A stretch of 64,000 nucleotides of DNA from Caldicellulosiruptor diazotrophicus (GTDB lineage: Bacteria > Bacillota > Thermoanaerobacteria > Caldicellulosiruptorales > Caldicellulosiruptoraceae), in the NCBI RefSeq assembly GCF_017347585.1, contig NZ_AP024480.1, positions 1,944,001 through 2,008,000 on the forward strand. Direction: 5' to 3'. This document shows positions 7,947 to 15,964 of this stretch, in pieces. Each line of letters opens with the position of its first letter. The first letter of the stretch is position 1. A program made the position numbers and the translations under genes. Under the pieces are notes generated by a model. The model saw only the letters and a list, made by a program, of their open reading frames with translations, was not told the DNA's origin and searched no databases.

Positions 7947-8531
7947 CTATTTTGAATTTTTCAATTTCCATTCTATGATTCTCTTTGCAACTTCTTTAAT
8001 GGGCATCTGATGGTCCATACTAAGTTTTTGAAGTTTTTTCATTGCACTTTCTTCATCAAGCTTTAGATCTTTCATTAAAATCCCTTTTGCCCTTTCAACA
8101 AGTTTTCTCGTTTCTAAATCATCCTGAAGCTTTCTTATTTGTTCTTCCAGTTTTCTTAATCTTATCCAATTCTTGACAATAGTTTCAACAAAAGATATAA
8201 AAGCCCACTTATTAAATGGGCTATACAAAAAAATATTAAATTCATCGTCCTCTAAGATTACACTTTCTATATTAGACCTTTGTGCTTGGTTTGCCAAAAT
8301 GATAACAGGACATATTCTATCGTTTTTTAGAATATCAATCATCTCTACAATACTTCCAACACTAAAACCATACTCCATAATAACAATATCTGGTTTTAAA
8401 ACTCTTATCTTCCTCAGACAATCTGCAAAGTCTGAAGCAGTATCAGCAATAGTATAACCATTTTCAATAAGGGAATTTTTTACAACAGAATGCAACTTTT
8501 TGTTCTTTATTGCTAAAATCACCTTGAACAT
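7947..8531 (-). CDS. ANTAR-domain antitermination regulator with pseudo-receiver
   Basis: 194 residues: an N-terminal receiver-like domain (about 1-120), a coiled-coil linker (about 122-145) and a C-terminal ANTAR RNA-binding domain (ERAKGILMKDLKLDEESA onward). ANTAR proteins bind tandem hairpins in leader RNAs and prevent termination, often for nitrogen or amine metabolism. At the position of the usual phospho-acceptor Asp in the receiver the sequence reads PDIVIMEYGF, that is Glu (about residue 53), and the later KP motif is replaced by SPF. Phosphorylation control is therefore doubtful. It sits 15 bases upstream of the amidotransferase gene. Confidence 0.9.
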   Translation of the reverse strand: MFKVILAIKNKKLHSVVKNSLIENGYTIADTASDFADCLRKIRVLKPDIVIMEYGFSVGSIVEMIDILKNDRICPVIILANQAQRSNIESVILEDDEFNIFLYSPFNKWAFISFVETIVKNWIRLRKLEEQIRKLQDDLETRKLVERAKGILMKDLKLDEESAMKKLQKLSMDHQMPIKEVAKRIIEWKLKNSK

Positions 8532-8592
8532 CTTTGTTTTTCCCTCTTATCAATACTTATTTAATAATTTTAACACACTCCTTATTCTTTTT

Positions 8593-10080
8593 CTATAAAA
8601 ACATCACTAAACCCTTTTGTGCTAAATTAATTAGCTTTTCCACTATAGTAGTATCGAATTGACTACCATCACACTTTTTCATTTCGTTAAGTGCTGCTTG
8701 TTTATCAAAAGCTCTTCTATATGGTCTATCAGAAGTCATTGCATCATAAGCATCAGCAACAGCTACAATCTTTGCAAGAAGGTCTATTTCTTCATCTTTC
8801 AGACCAAATGGATAACCTCTGCCATCTACCCTTTCATGGTGCTGAAGTACAACCTTTTTTATTCTGTCAGTAAACTCTAAATCTTTCAAAATATTGTAAC
8901 CTATTAGAGGATGTTTTTGTATTTCCTTATACTCATGAGCTTCTAAAGAACCTTTTTTGTTCAGTATATCTTCTTTCACACCAATCTTCCCTATATCATG
9001 TAAAAGACAAGCAACTTTTAGAATATCTTTCTCTTCATCTGAAAGTGATAGTTCCTCGGCAATTTTCAAAGCAATGTTTTGAACTCTTTCACAATGTCCT
9101 TTTGTATACATATCCTTGTACTCAATTGCTTTGGATAAACACAAGATTGTTTCATAAAAAAACTTTTCAATCTCCTGGTTTTTCTTTTCAAGCTCAGCCT
9201 TTGATTTATTTAACTCCTCAATTGTTTCTTTTAACTTTTCGTTCATGTAAGTGCTTTTCTCGTATAAATCTTCTATTTCCGATTTCTGTTTTTTAAGATT
9301 TGAATAATAGATAGCATTTTTAATGGCTATAGTGATAAAATTGCACAGGCTTATATAATACTCAACATCTTCGCTTGAGGTACTTTTGCATTCAATACCA
9401 TAAAAACAAATGCCCTCACATCTCTCTTCTGAAACAACCGGAATAGCTACTTTTACCAAGTTATTATTTTCTATCTTGTAAGTTATATTGATATCCTCTT
9501 TTGCTCTGCTCAGAAGAATCTCTTCATGAACATCCTTTTGCCCATACTGCCCCAAAATTTTGAATCTTTTATCATCACCATCATGATAAATGCTTATACG
9601 AAAAAACCTTAAAGTTCTATGGCTATACTCACCAATAACCTCAACTATATTTTCTACATTTGAAAGACTAATAATTTTAGTCGAAAGCTCAAAAAAATTT
9701 TTAAACCATTCATTCTTTTCTCTTAAATCCCTTTCGGTATCAATTAACCTCTTTACAATATTTGTCATTTCCTTGTTCAGTCGAATACTATCAATATAAT
9801 TCTTTTCAATACTATCTTTTTCCTCTTTTAGCTTTTTAATTATGACCTTTTGTTTTTTCTCAAACACTTTATATTTTTTCAAAACACTGCCATATCTGAG
9901 AATATAAAAAACTGTAAAAAACACCACTGCAAAGAACAGGGTTACAATTTGAAGATATTCAATGATTGGTTTTTTAACATGAAAAAACATTTCAGCAATT
10001 TGAACTGCCAGTGGAAAACTTATCAAAAAGAAGAGAAAAAATTCAAAAATCCTCATCCATAAATTCTTTTGTAGCTTCAA
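8593..10080 (-). CDS. Membrane-anchored GAF and HD-GYP domain protein (putative c-di-GMP phosphodiesterase)
   Basis: 495 residues. Two transmembrane helices at about 12-32 and 40-62 are followed by a coiled coil (70-125), a GAF-like sensor domain (about 130-265), another coiled coil (265-310) and an HD-GYP domain. The catalytic motifs are complete: LLHDIGKIGVKED, QHHERVDGRGYPFGL and VADAYDAMTSDRPYR. HD-GYP enzymes hydrolyse cyclic di-GMP or related dinucleotides. The start is TTG at 10080, supported by AGGGGG eight bases before it; an ATG at 10056 has no such site. It is monocistronic, after the xylB terminator. Confidence 0.92.
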   Translation of the reverse strand: MKLQKNLWMRIFEFFLFFLISFPLAVQIAEMFFHVKKPIIEYLQIVTLFFAVVFFTVFYILRYGSVLKKYKVFEKKQKVIIKKLKEEKDSIEKNYIDSIRLNKEMTNIVKRLIDTERDLREKNEWFKNFFELSTKIISLSNVENIVEVIGEYSHRTLRFFRISIYHDGDDKRFKILGQYGQKDVHEEILLSRAKEDINITYKIENNNLVKVAIPVVSEERCEGICFYGIECKSTSSEDVEYYISLCNFITIAIKNAIYYSNLKKQKSEIEDLYEKSTYMNEKLKETIEELNKSKAELEKKNQEIEKFFYETILCLSKAIEYKDMYTKGHCERVQNIALKIAEELSLSDEEKDILKVACLLHDIGKIGVKEDILNKKGSLEAHEYKEIQKHPLIGYNILKDLEFTDRIKKVVLQHHERVDGRGYPFGLKDEEIDLLAKIVAVADAYDAMTSDRPYRRAFDKQAALNEMKKCDGSQFDTTIVEKLINLAQKGLVMFL

Positions 10081-10162
10081 TCTTCAGTCCCCCTGTTAAA
10101 AAAGTCACACACCTTATTATTTCGACAAAAGGTACAAAAATCCTTCAAACAAAATGACAAAA

Positions 10163-10186
10163 AAGAGAGCCAATCGTGGCTCTCTT
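10163..10186 (-). terminator. Intrinsic terminator of xylB
   Basis: A perfect 10-bp stem (AAGAGAGCCA with TGGCTCTCTT) and a four-base loop, followed on the minus strand by six T residues. It overlaps the xylB stop codon. Confidence 0.9.
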
Positions 10187-11693
10187 ATGCATTAAATAAA
10201 TCTTTTACTCTTGGATATATGCTATTATAAAGTTTGTAAGTCTTTCTATATACTTCAAATAAGTCTTTATTTGGACTACAGCTTTCAACCTTCTGAATCA
10301 TAACATCACACGCTTCTTCTACTTTGTTATATTCGTTGGCACCAACTGCTGCCAGAATAGCCGCACCAAATGCAGGTCCTTCTTTGGAATTCAGCGTCCA
10401 CACATCCATCTCAAATATGTCTGCTTGCATCTGTCTCCACAGCTTACTCTTTGCACCACCGCCTGAAACTCTTACTTCTTTTACTTCGATTCCCATCTCA
10501 TATAAAATATCAAGACAGTTTTTAAGTGAAAATACAACACCTTCCATGACAGCTCGAATAAACTCTCTTCGTGTATGCTTTGCTGTGATTCCAAAGAAAA
10601 CTCCTTTTGCATATGGGTCTAAAATTGGTGTTCTTTCACCCATTAAATATGGCAGGAAAACAAGTCCATCTGCGCCTGGGTTTGCAAGTTCTGCCTCCTG
10701 GTCCATCAAAATGTATGGGTCTTTGTCAATAAACTCAAACGCAGCCTTTTCGATGTGAGCAAAGTTGTCTCTAAACCACTTGAGAGAAAGCCCGGCACCT
10801 TGTGTTACACCCATCACATGCCACTTTCCCGGTACTGCATGACAAAATGTATGAACCCTTCCCTGTGGGTCAATCTTAAACTCGTCAAGATGAGCAAACA
10901 CAACGCCAGACGAACCGATTGTAGATGAAATCACTCCAGTCTTTACTATGCCATTTCCAACAGCACCTGCTGCCTGGTCTCCTCCACCTGCAACAACAAG
11001 CGTCCCTTCACAAAGACCTGTAATCTCACTTGCAGCTTTATTTATTTTACCAGTAACCTCTGGTGATTCGTAAACCTTGCCCAACAAATCCTTGTCTATC
11101 TCAAGCTTTTCAAGAACCTCATCAGACCAGCACCTGTTTTTAATGTCCAAAAGCTGCATACCAGATGCATCCGACACATCTGTTGCAAACTCGCCTGTAA
11201 GCTTAAATCTTATATAGTCTTTGGGAAGCAAAATCTTGTAAACCTTCTCATAGTTTTGAGGCTCGTTGTTCCTCACCCACAGAATCTTTGACGCTGTAAA
11301 ACCTGTCAGTGCAGGGTTTGCTGTTATCTCAATAAGTCTTTCCTTGCCAACTTTTTCTGTAATCTCATCACATTCTTTAGCCGTTCTCTGGTCACACCAG
11401 ATGATTGATGGTCTTATAACGTTGTAGCTTTTGTCAAGCATCACAAGCCCGTGCATCTGCCCTGTAAGTCCCACAGCTTTGACTTCTTTGGGGTCTACCT
11501 TTGACTTTTCAAGCACAGCTTTAATTCCTTTTACGCTTGCATCCCACCAGTCTTCGGGATTTTGCTCAGCCCAGCCAATCTGAGGCTGATAAAGAGGATA
11601 CTCAAATGTGGCAGAAGATAAAATCTCACCTTTTGAATCAATCAGAATTGTCTTTGTTCCAGATGTTCCAACATCAATTCCAATAAAATACAT
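10185..11693 (-). CDS. xylB: Xylulokinase
   Basis: A 502-residue FGGY-family kinase that phosphorylates D-xylulose to xylulose 5-phosphate, feeding the pentose phosphate pathway. It begins MYFIGIDVGTSGTKT (phosphate-1 motif). GLTGQMHGLVMLD (about 76-88) is the diagnostic xylulokinase substrate segment. GGGDQAAGAVGNG near 235 carries the catalytic Asp region, and VRVSGGGAKSKLWRQMQAD near 405 is the adenosine motif. Length is normal for XylB. It follows the LacI regulator by 46 bases in one transcript. Xylose isomerase is not in the window. Confidence 0.96.
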   Translation of the reverse strand: MYFIGIDVGTSGTKTILIDSKGEILSSATFEYPLYQPQIGWAEQNPEDWWDASVKGIKAVLEKSKVDPKEVKAVGLTGQMHGLVMLDKSYNVIRPSIIWCDQRTAKECDEITEKVGKERLIEITANPALTGFTASKILWVRNNEPQNYEKVYKILLPKDYIRFKLTGEFATDVSDASGMQLLDIKNRCWSDEVLEKLEIDKDLLGKVYESPEVTGKINKAASEITGLCEGTLVVAGGGDQAAGAVGNGIVKTGVISSTIGSSGVVFAHLDEFKIDPQGRVHTFCHAVPGKWHVMGVTQGAGLSLKWFRDNFAHIEKAAFEFIDKDPYILMDQEAELANPGADGLVFLPYLMGERTPILDPYAKGVFFGITAKHTRREFIRAVMEGVVFSLKNCLDILYEMGIEVKEVRVSGGGAKSKLWRQMQADIFEMDVWTLNSKEGPAFGAAILAAVGANEYNKVEEACDVMIQKVESCSPNKDLFEVYRKTYKLYNSIYPRVKDLFNA

Positions 11694-11739
11694 ACAAAAT
11701 ACACCTTCCTTTTTTGAATTTTTATATTAAAAACATATT

Positions 11740-12726
11740 TTACGCAGACTGTCTTATTATAAGCTGAGTGTCAAGAATATATTCACTTTTGAATTTTTTG
11801 GCCGGATCATCTATTTTTTCAAAAAGAATATCGCAAGCAGTTTTTGCCATAAGATTAATTGGCTGACGTATTGTTGTAAGTCTTGGCATTTTGCTAAGTT
11901 GAAGTCCTACCAAATCTACATCGTCAAATCCAACTACTTTTACCTCATTTGGAACAGATATTCCCATTTCATCCAAAGCATACATACTTGCATATGCCAT
12001 AAGGTCATTTGCTGCAAATATGCCATCTATTTTTTTGTTTTGTAAAAGCTTTTTAGTATTTTCATACGCCTTTTGAAACATGAAATCGCCTTCAATAACA
12101 AGTTCCTCATCAAATTCGAGTCCAAAGTCTCTTAATGCTGCCTTATACCCTTCATATCTTGCAACACTTTCAAAAGACTCAAGAGGTCCTGATATATGTA
12201 GAATCTTTCTACATCCTTTTTCTATAAGATACTTTGTTGCAATATAGCCCCCTTGCATATTGTTTACATTTATTCTTGGAACATTGGGGAACTCAGTATT
12301 ATTTTCAGCAAGAACAACTGGAACATTGTTAGCATTCAAAAGTTTTAATGCTTGTTTATCAATATTTTTATATCCAAAAACTATGACCCCGTCAACTCTT
12401 CCTACCAAGAACTTGAAGTAGTCAATATTATCTATTAGCTGACAAAATATAGCCCCGTAACCACGCTGGGTTATGTATTGGTTGAGCAAACCCACAACTT
12501 CACTGTAAAACCAACTGCTGAGCTGTTGGATTATAATTCCAATTGTATCTGTTTTTCTTCTTGCTAAATTTTTGGCCGTTACATTTGGAGTGTAATTCAA
12601 TGCTTTAATAGCTTCTAAGACAGCCTTTTTCTTTTTTTCAGATACATTTGCTGTTCCATTTATAACTCTTGATACAGTTGCCTTTGAAACACCTGCTCTT
12701 TTTGCAACATCTTCTATCGACGGCAA
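11740..12726 (-). CDS. LacI-family transcriptional regulator, likely local xylB regulator
   Basis: 328 residues with a textbook LacI N-terminal DNA-binding domain (SIEDVAKRAGVSKATVSRVI, residues 3-22, then the hinge LARRKTDTIGIII) and a periplasmic-binding-protein-like sugar sensor domain containing IDGIFAANDLMAYA and VVGFDDVDL. The start is TTG at 12726 with GGAGG eight bases upstream. Because it is cotranscribed with xylB, a pentose or xylo-oligosaccharide effector is plausible but not shown. A LacI/cre-type operator lies in its own promoter region at 12778-12791. Confidence 0.93.
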   Translation of the reverse strand: MPSIEDVAKRAGVSKATVSRVINGTANVSEKKKKAVLEAIKALNYTPNVTAKNLARRKTDTIGIIIQQLSSWFYSEVVGLLNQYITQRGYGAIFCQLIDNIDYFKFLVGRVDGVIVFGYKNIDKQALKLLNANNVPVVLAENNTEFPNVPRINVNNMQGGYIATKYLIEKGCRKILHISGPLESFESVARYEGYKAALRDFGLEFDEELVIEGDFMFQKAYENTKKLLQNKKIDGIFAANDLMAYASMYALDEMGISVPNEVKVVGFDDVDLVGLQLSKMPRLTTIRQPINLMAKTACDILFEKIDDPAKKFKSEYILDTQLIIRQSA

Positions 12727-12777
12727 ATACTCTGCCTCCTTTCATTATTCTTTTTTAACTTTATCAAATACAGGTTT

Positions 12778-12791
12778 TGCAAGCGATTTCG
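12778..12791 (-). promoter_or_regulatory. LacI/CcpA-type operator (cre-like) upstream of the lacI-xylB pair
   Basis: Minus-strand CGAAATCGCTTGCA matches the cre pattern TGNAANCGNNNNCA at all fixed positions but the first. It lies about 50 bases upstream of the regulator start and just downstream of a promoter-like TTGATA-18-TAAAGT, a position that would repress lacI-xylB. Confidence 0.5.
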
Positions 12792-12959
12792 ATTATTCTT
12801 TGTTATATACTTTATCACATTGGCAGTTGATTTATCAACAAAAATTTTAAAAATAGTAAGTTAGGGTATTTGAATTTTTAATTATATATTACAAAAACAT
12901 TTATTGACGTTTCTTTCTCTAATAACAAAATGGAAATAATGGTTATGGGGGTGATTAAG

Positions 12960-13211
12960 GTGGAAAGTGAATGGCTTCTAATTGGAAGTGTAGTCGTTCT
13001 AGAAGGTGGAAACAAACCATTAATGATTTATGGTCGAAAACAGTTCAATTCGCGAACAGGGCATGAATTTGATTATGTTGCTTGTTTTTATCCTGAGGGA
13101 AACCTTTCGGCTGATTACAACATTTTCTTTAACAAGGAAGACATTGATAAAGTACTATTCAAAGGGTACGAGGATGAACTTGAATTTGAAATGAGAAAAA
13201 TGCTAAAATAA
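12960..13211 (+). CDS. DUF4176 domain protein
   Basis: 83 residues when started at GTG 12960, which has GGGGGTG six bases upstream; an in-frame ATG at 12930 lacks a ribosome site. The sequence (LLIGSVVVLEGGNKPLMIYG, then DYVACFYPEGN and FNKEDIDKVLFKGYED) fits the DUF4176 family. That family is commonly found near WXG100/LXG type VII secretion cargo and polymorphic toxin loci. No such toxin is recognisable here, so this could be a remnant of a larger locus. Its role is unknown. Confidence 0.75.
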   Translation: MESEWLLIGSVVVLEGGNKPLMIYGRKQFNSRTGHEFDYVACFYPEGNLSADYNIFFNKEDIDKVLFKGYEDELEFEMRKMLK

Positions 13212-13224
13212 GGGGTGATAAAAA

Positions 13225-13555
13225 GTGTATGCAGTTCAAGCCTACTGTGGTTCTTCAAATAAAAATTCTTTGTTTTCTATTGGCGTTTCAAGTTTTGGAA
13301 CTAATAAACAAGGACAAATTACAGCTTATGGAGAGGCATCTATTAATATTGGAAAAGCTATGGTGTCTGCTATTGAAATTAAACAAAGTTTTGGGTTGAG
13401 TATTGGTGGCATTACTGTCGAAGTTGGCTAAAAAAGGTTATGCTGGTACGTTGAGAGCAGAAGGTAAATTTAATTTTTCATCAAGCGGAATATCAATAAG
13501 TGGCGGGCTTGCTGCTAAAGTAGGTGCTGGAGTTTTCATAAATATTAGATGGTAA
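13225..13555 (+). pseudogene. Small glycine/serine-rich protein gene interrupted by a frameshift
   Basis: The 5' part starts at GTG 13225 (GGGGTGATAAAAA upstream) and reads 68 codons to a stop at 13429-13431. The neighbouring frame is open from just before that point to TAA at 13553-13555 and encodes AKKGYAGTLRAEGKFNFSSS and GLAAKVGAGVFINIRW. The two halves have the same composition (Gly, Ser, Ile, alternating polar/non-polar) and would join into about 109 residues if one G were absent from GTTGGCT near 13423-13429. The result looks like a beta-rich tail domain. I do not recognise the family. A sequencing error or programmed shift is also possible. Confidence 0.55.
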
Positions 13556-13582
13556 TAAAGTTTTTTGGAGGAAAACTGTAAA

Positions 13583-13942
13583 ATGAATGAAAAATTATTG
13601 AGAATTTATAGAATTTTCTTTTACATGCTTGTTATATTAGCTACAATTGGCTCTGTAATTAGTTCAATTCTTGAAAAAAATGCTTTTTATATAGTTGGAA
13701 CAATTGTTCTTGGTGTATTTTATATTTTAATGATAGAATTTTTTCTTTTCCCCTTTGTTTTTGGAACAAAGTCTGCGAAATATTTTAAAAAATTTTTAGG
13801 GTTATTTTTAGCTTTTGGTATAATTTTGAGTATTATTGTGTTTTTGATTGTAGGAATTACAAGCAAGAAATTTGAGATAATATATTTTGGCGTTCCATTA
13901 TTGGTCTTAAGCCTTGCTGTGGTCTACAAAGTTTGGATATAA
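13583..13942 (+). CDS. Small integral membrane protein, unknown function
   Basis: 119 residues, predicted to cross the membrane four times (about 9-29, 35-58, 73-94 and 99-117). The ATG at 13583 follows GGAGG by 11 bases; a TTG at 13565 overlaps that site and is unlikely. It immediately follows the frameshifted gene and precedes the riboflavin operon promoter. No family recognised. Confidence 0.6.
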   Translation: MNEKLLRIYRIFFYMLVILATIGSVISSILEKNAFYIVGTIVLGVFYILMIEFFLFPFVFGTKSAKYFKKFLGLFLAFGIILSIIVFLIVGITSKKFEIIYFGVPLLVLSLAVVYKVWI

Positions 13943-13956
13943 GGTAAATTTTGCTA

Positions 13957-13985
13957 TTGAAATTTTGTAAATTTACGAATATAAT
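13957..13985 (+). promoter_or_regulatory. Sigma-A promoter of the riboflavin operon
   Basis: TTGAAA (13957-13962), 17-base spacer, TATAAT (13980-13985). The predicted start near 13992 lies about 30 bases before the FMN riboswitch. Confidence 0.75.
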
Positions 13986-14020
13986 GAAATGTAAAATTGA
14001 ATATAAATTTCTGTTCAAGG

Positions 14021-14150
14021 TCCATCCTTCGGGGCGGGGTGAAATTCCCCACTGGCGGTAAAAGCCCGCGAGCAAAAGCCTTTTTGGCTTTTGCAGAACC
14101 GGTGGAATTCCGGTGCCAACGGTTACAGTCCGGATGGGAGAAGGAATGGA
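14021..14150 (+). promoter_or_regulatory. FMN riboswitch (RFN element)
   Basis: The conserved RFN segments appear in order: TTCGGGGCGGGGTGAAATTC, CCCCACTGGCGGT, AGCCCGCGAGC, a variable hairpin (GCAAAAGCC with GGCTTTTGC), CCGGTGGAATTCCGGTGCC, and CAACGGTTACAGTCCGGATG ending in GGGAGAAG. It binds flavin mononucleotide and here probably acts by transcription termination, since a terminator follows at 14193-14237. Confidence 0.97.
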
Positions 14151-14192
14151 TGTGTAAGGATGATTTTCTTATACATCTTGTCAAAAGCCCAA

Positions 14193-14237
14193 AAAGCCTC
14201 GAAGGTGGAAAATCCACTTTCGAGGCTTTAGTTTTTT
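14193..14237 (+). terminator. Riboswitch-controlled terminator of the rib operon
   Basis: A 17-bp stem (left arm 14193-14209, right arm 14213-14229, one G-U wobble) with a three-base loop and TTTTTT at 14232-14237, between the FMN aptamer and ribD. Confidence 0.9.
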
Positions 14238-14272
14238 GTCCATTTAATTACACCGTAGAAAGGAGGAAGCAT

Positions 14273-15388
14273 TTGAGGACTCTTTCACATAGCTACTACA
14301 TGAACATAGCACTTGAGCTGGCAAAAGAAGCTTCTCCTTTGGTACTGCCAAATCCAAGAGTTGGATGTGTGATTGTAAAAAAAGGAACAATAATCGGAAA
14401 GGGATATCATCAAAAATATGGTGAAAAACATGCTGAAGTTTTAGCAATCGAGGATGCAATAAAAAATGGCAACTCGCTCAAAAACGCAACAATGTATGTC
14501 TCCTTAGAGCCATGCTGTCATTTTGGCAAACAGCCACCTTGCACGGATGCAATTATAAAAAGTGGCATTAAAAAAGTTGTGGTTGCCATCAAAGACCCAA
14601 ATCCTCTTGTCAATGGCAAGGGCATACAAATTTTAAAACAGCACGGAATAGAAGTTATAGAAGGTATTTTAGAAAAAGAAGCAGAAAGTGTCAACAAAGA
14701 CTTTTTTAAATACATGAAAAAGGGTATTCCCTACATTGCCATAAAAGTTGCCCAGAGTATTGATGGCAAAATTGCAACACCTTCAAATAAGCGATTTTTG
14801 TTTAACACAGATGACGAAAACATCTTTGTGCACAGTCTTCGTCAAAAATATATGGCAACAATGGTTTCTGTAAATACTGTAATTTCAGATAACCCAATTT
14901 TAAATGCAAGGTATGGCCCGATTGTAAGGCAGCCTATAAGAGTTGTGCTTGATTCAAAGCTTCGAATTCCTTTAGATTGCAATATCGTAAAAACCTCTGA
15001 CAAGTATTCTACCTACATTGTGTGCAGTGAAAATGTTAATGATGTTCGAAAAATAGAACTTCTTTCTAAAAAAGGAATAAAAATAATTTTTGCAACGTCG
15101 TCAGAAGATGGTCATCTTGACCTTTTAGATGCATTTTCAAAACTTGCACAGCAAAAGATAGTATCAGTCCTTGTTGAGGGAGGAAGTTTATTAAATTTTT
15201 CTCTTTTGAAGCAAAGAGTTGTGGATTACTGGTATTCATTGATATTCAATGTTTTCATCGGTGGGCAGAACACAAAAAGTGTGGTAGGTGGAGAAGGCTT
15301 TGAGGACTTTTTCCCAAAGCTTGTAAATACAAAAGTTACAACATTTAAAAACTCTACTATTATTGAAGGAGATATAACCTATGTTTAG
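14273..15388 (+). CDS. ribD: Bifunctional diaminohydroxyphosphoribosylaminopyrimidine deaminase / 5-amino-6-(5-phosphoribosylamino)uracil reductase
   Basis: 371 residues catalysing the second and third steps from the GTP side of riboflavin synthesis. The N-terminal deaminase domain has the zinc motifs HAEVLAIEDA and PCCHFGKQPPCTDAI. The C-terminal reductase starts near residue 150 (YIAIKVAQSIDGKIATP) and ends with LVEGGSLLNFSLL. The start is TTG at 14273 with AGGAGG six bases upstream; the longer frame upstream runs through the riboswitch and is not coding. It overlaps ribE by eight bases. Confidence 0.96.
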   Translation: MRTLSHSYYMNIALELAKEASPLVLPNPRVGCVIVKKGTIIGKGYHQKYGEKHAEVLAIEDAIKNGNSLKNATMYVSLEPCCHFGKQPPCTDAIIKSGIKKVVVAIKDPNPLVNGKGIQILKQHGIEVIEGILEKEAESVNKDFFKYMKKGIPYIAIKVAQSIDGKIATPSNKRFLFNTDDENIFVHSLRQKYMATMVSVNTVISDNPILNARYGPIVRQPIRVVLDSKLRIPLDCNIVKTSDKYSTYIVCSENVNDVRKIELLSKKGIKIIFATSSEDGHLDLLDAFSKLAQQKIVSVLVEGGSLLNFSLLKQRVVDYWYSLIFNVFIGGQNTKSVVGGEGFEDFFPKLVNTKVTTFKNSTIIEGDITYV

Positions 15389-15959
15389 CGGTATTGTTGA
15401 AGAGGTTGGCAGGGTTGTTCTAATGAGAAAAATTGAAGATATTGTAAAGCTGAGTGTAGAAGTAAAAAAGATAGATGCAAAAATTGGTGACAGTATAGCA
15501 GTTGATGGTGTGTGCCTGACAGTTACAAATATTTCAAATGGAATTTTTGATTTTGACCTGTCACCTGAGACAATTGAAAGGACCACACTTAAATTTTTAA
15601 AAGAGGGGATGCCAGTTAATCTGCAGCCTGCTTTGAAGATGGGAGACAGAATTGGCGGTCACATTGTTCTTGGCCATGTTGACTGTATTGGCACAATTTG
15701 TATGCAAAAAATTCAGGGAAAAAGTAGAATAATTGGGATAAAACCATCTGAAGATTTTAAAGGCCTTGTTATCAGAAAAGGTTCTGTTGCAATTGATGGT
15801 ATTTCTCTTACAGTTGTAGATAGCTTTGACACATACTTTACAATATCTTTGATTCCACATACCATTGAAAATACTACCTTGAAGTACAAAAAGGTAGGTA
15901 GCTGGGTAAACATTGAGTTTGACTACATTGCAAAGATTGTGAAAGAGAATTTGAGGTGA
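15381..15959 (+). CDS. ribE: Riboflavin synthase, alpha subunit
   Basis: 192 residues made of two tandem lumazine-binding barrels. It starts MFSGIVEEVGRV, the invariant N-terminus of the family. The first barrel has DSIAVDGVCLTVT and the second KGSVAIDGISLTVV, with GGHIVLGHVDCIG between them. It dismutates two 6,7-dimethyl-8-ribityllumazine molecules to riboflavin. Its start overlaps the end of ribD. Confidence 0.96.
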   Translation: MFSGIVEEVGRVVLMRKIEDIVKLSVEVKKIDAKIGDSIAVDGVCLTVTNISNGIFDFDLSPETIERTTLKFLKEGMPVNLQPALKMGDRIGGHIVLGHVDCIGTICMQKIQGKSRIIGIKPSEDFKGLVIRKGSVAIDGISLTVVDSFDTYFTISLIPHTIENTTLKYKKVGSWVNIEFDYIAKIVKENLR

Positions 15960-15964
15960 TAGAC

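Noticed and set aside
13857-14217. Minus-strand frames and a long plus-strand extension of ribD through the FMN aptamer
   Set aside because: The region is the RFN element and its terminator; ribD has a well-placed TTG start at 14273.
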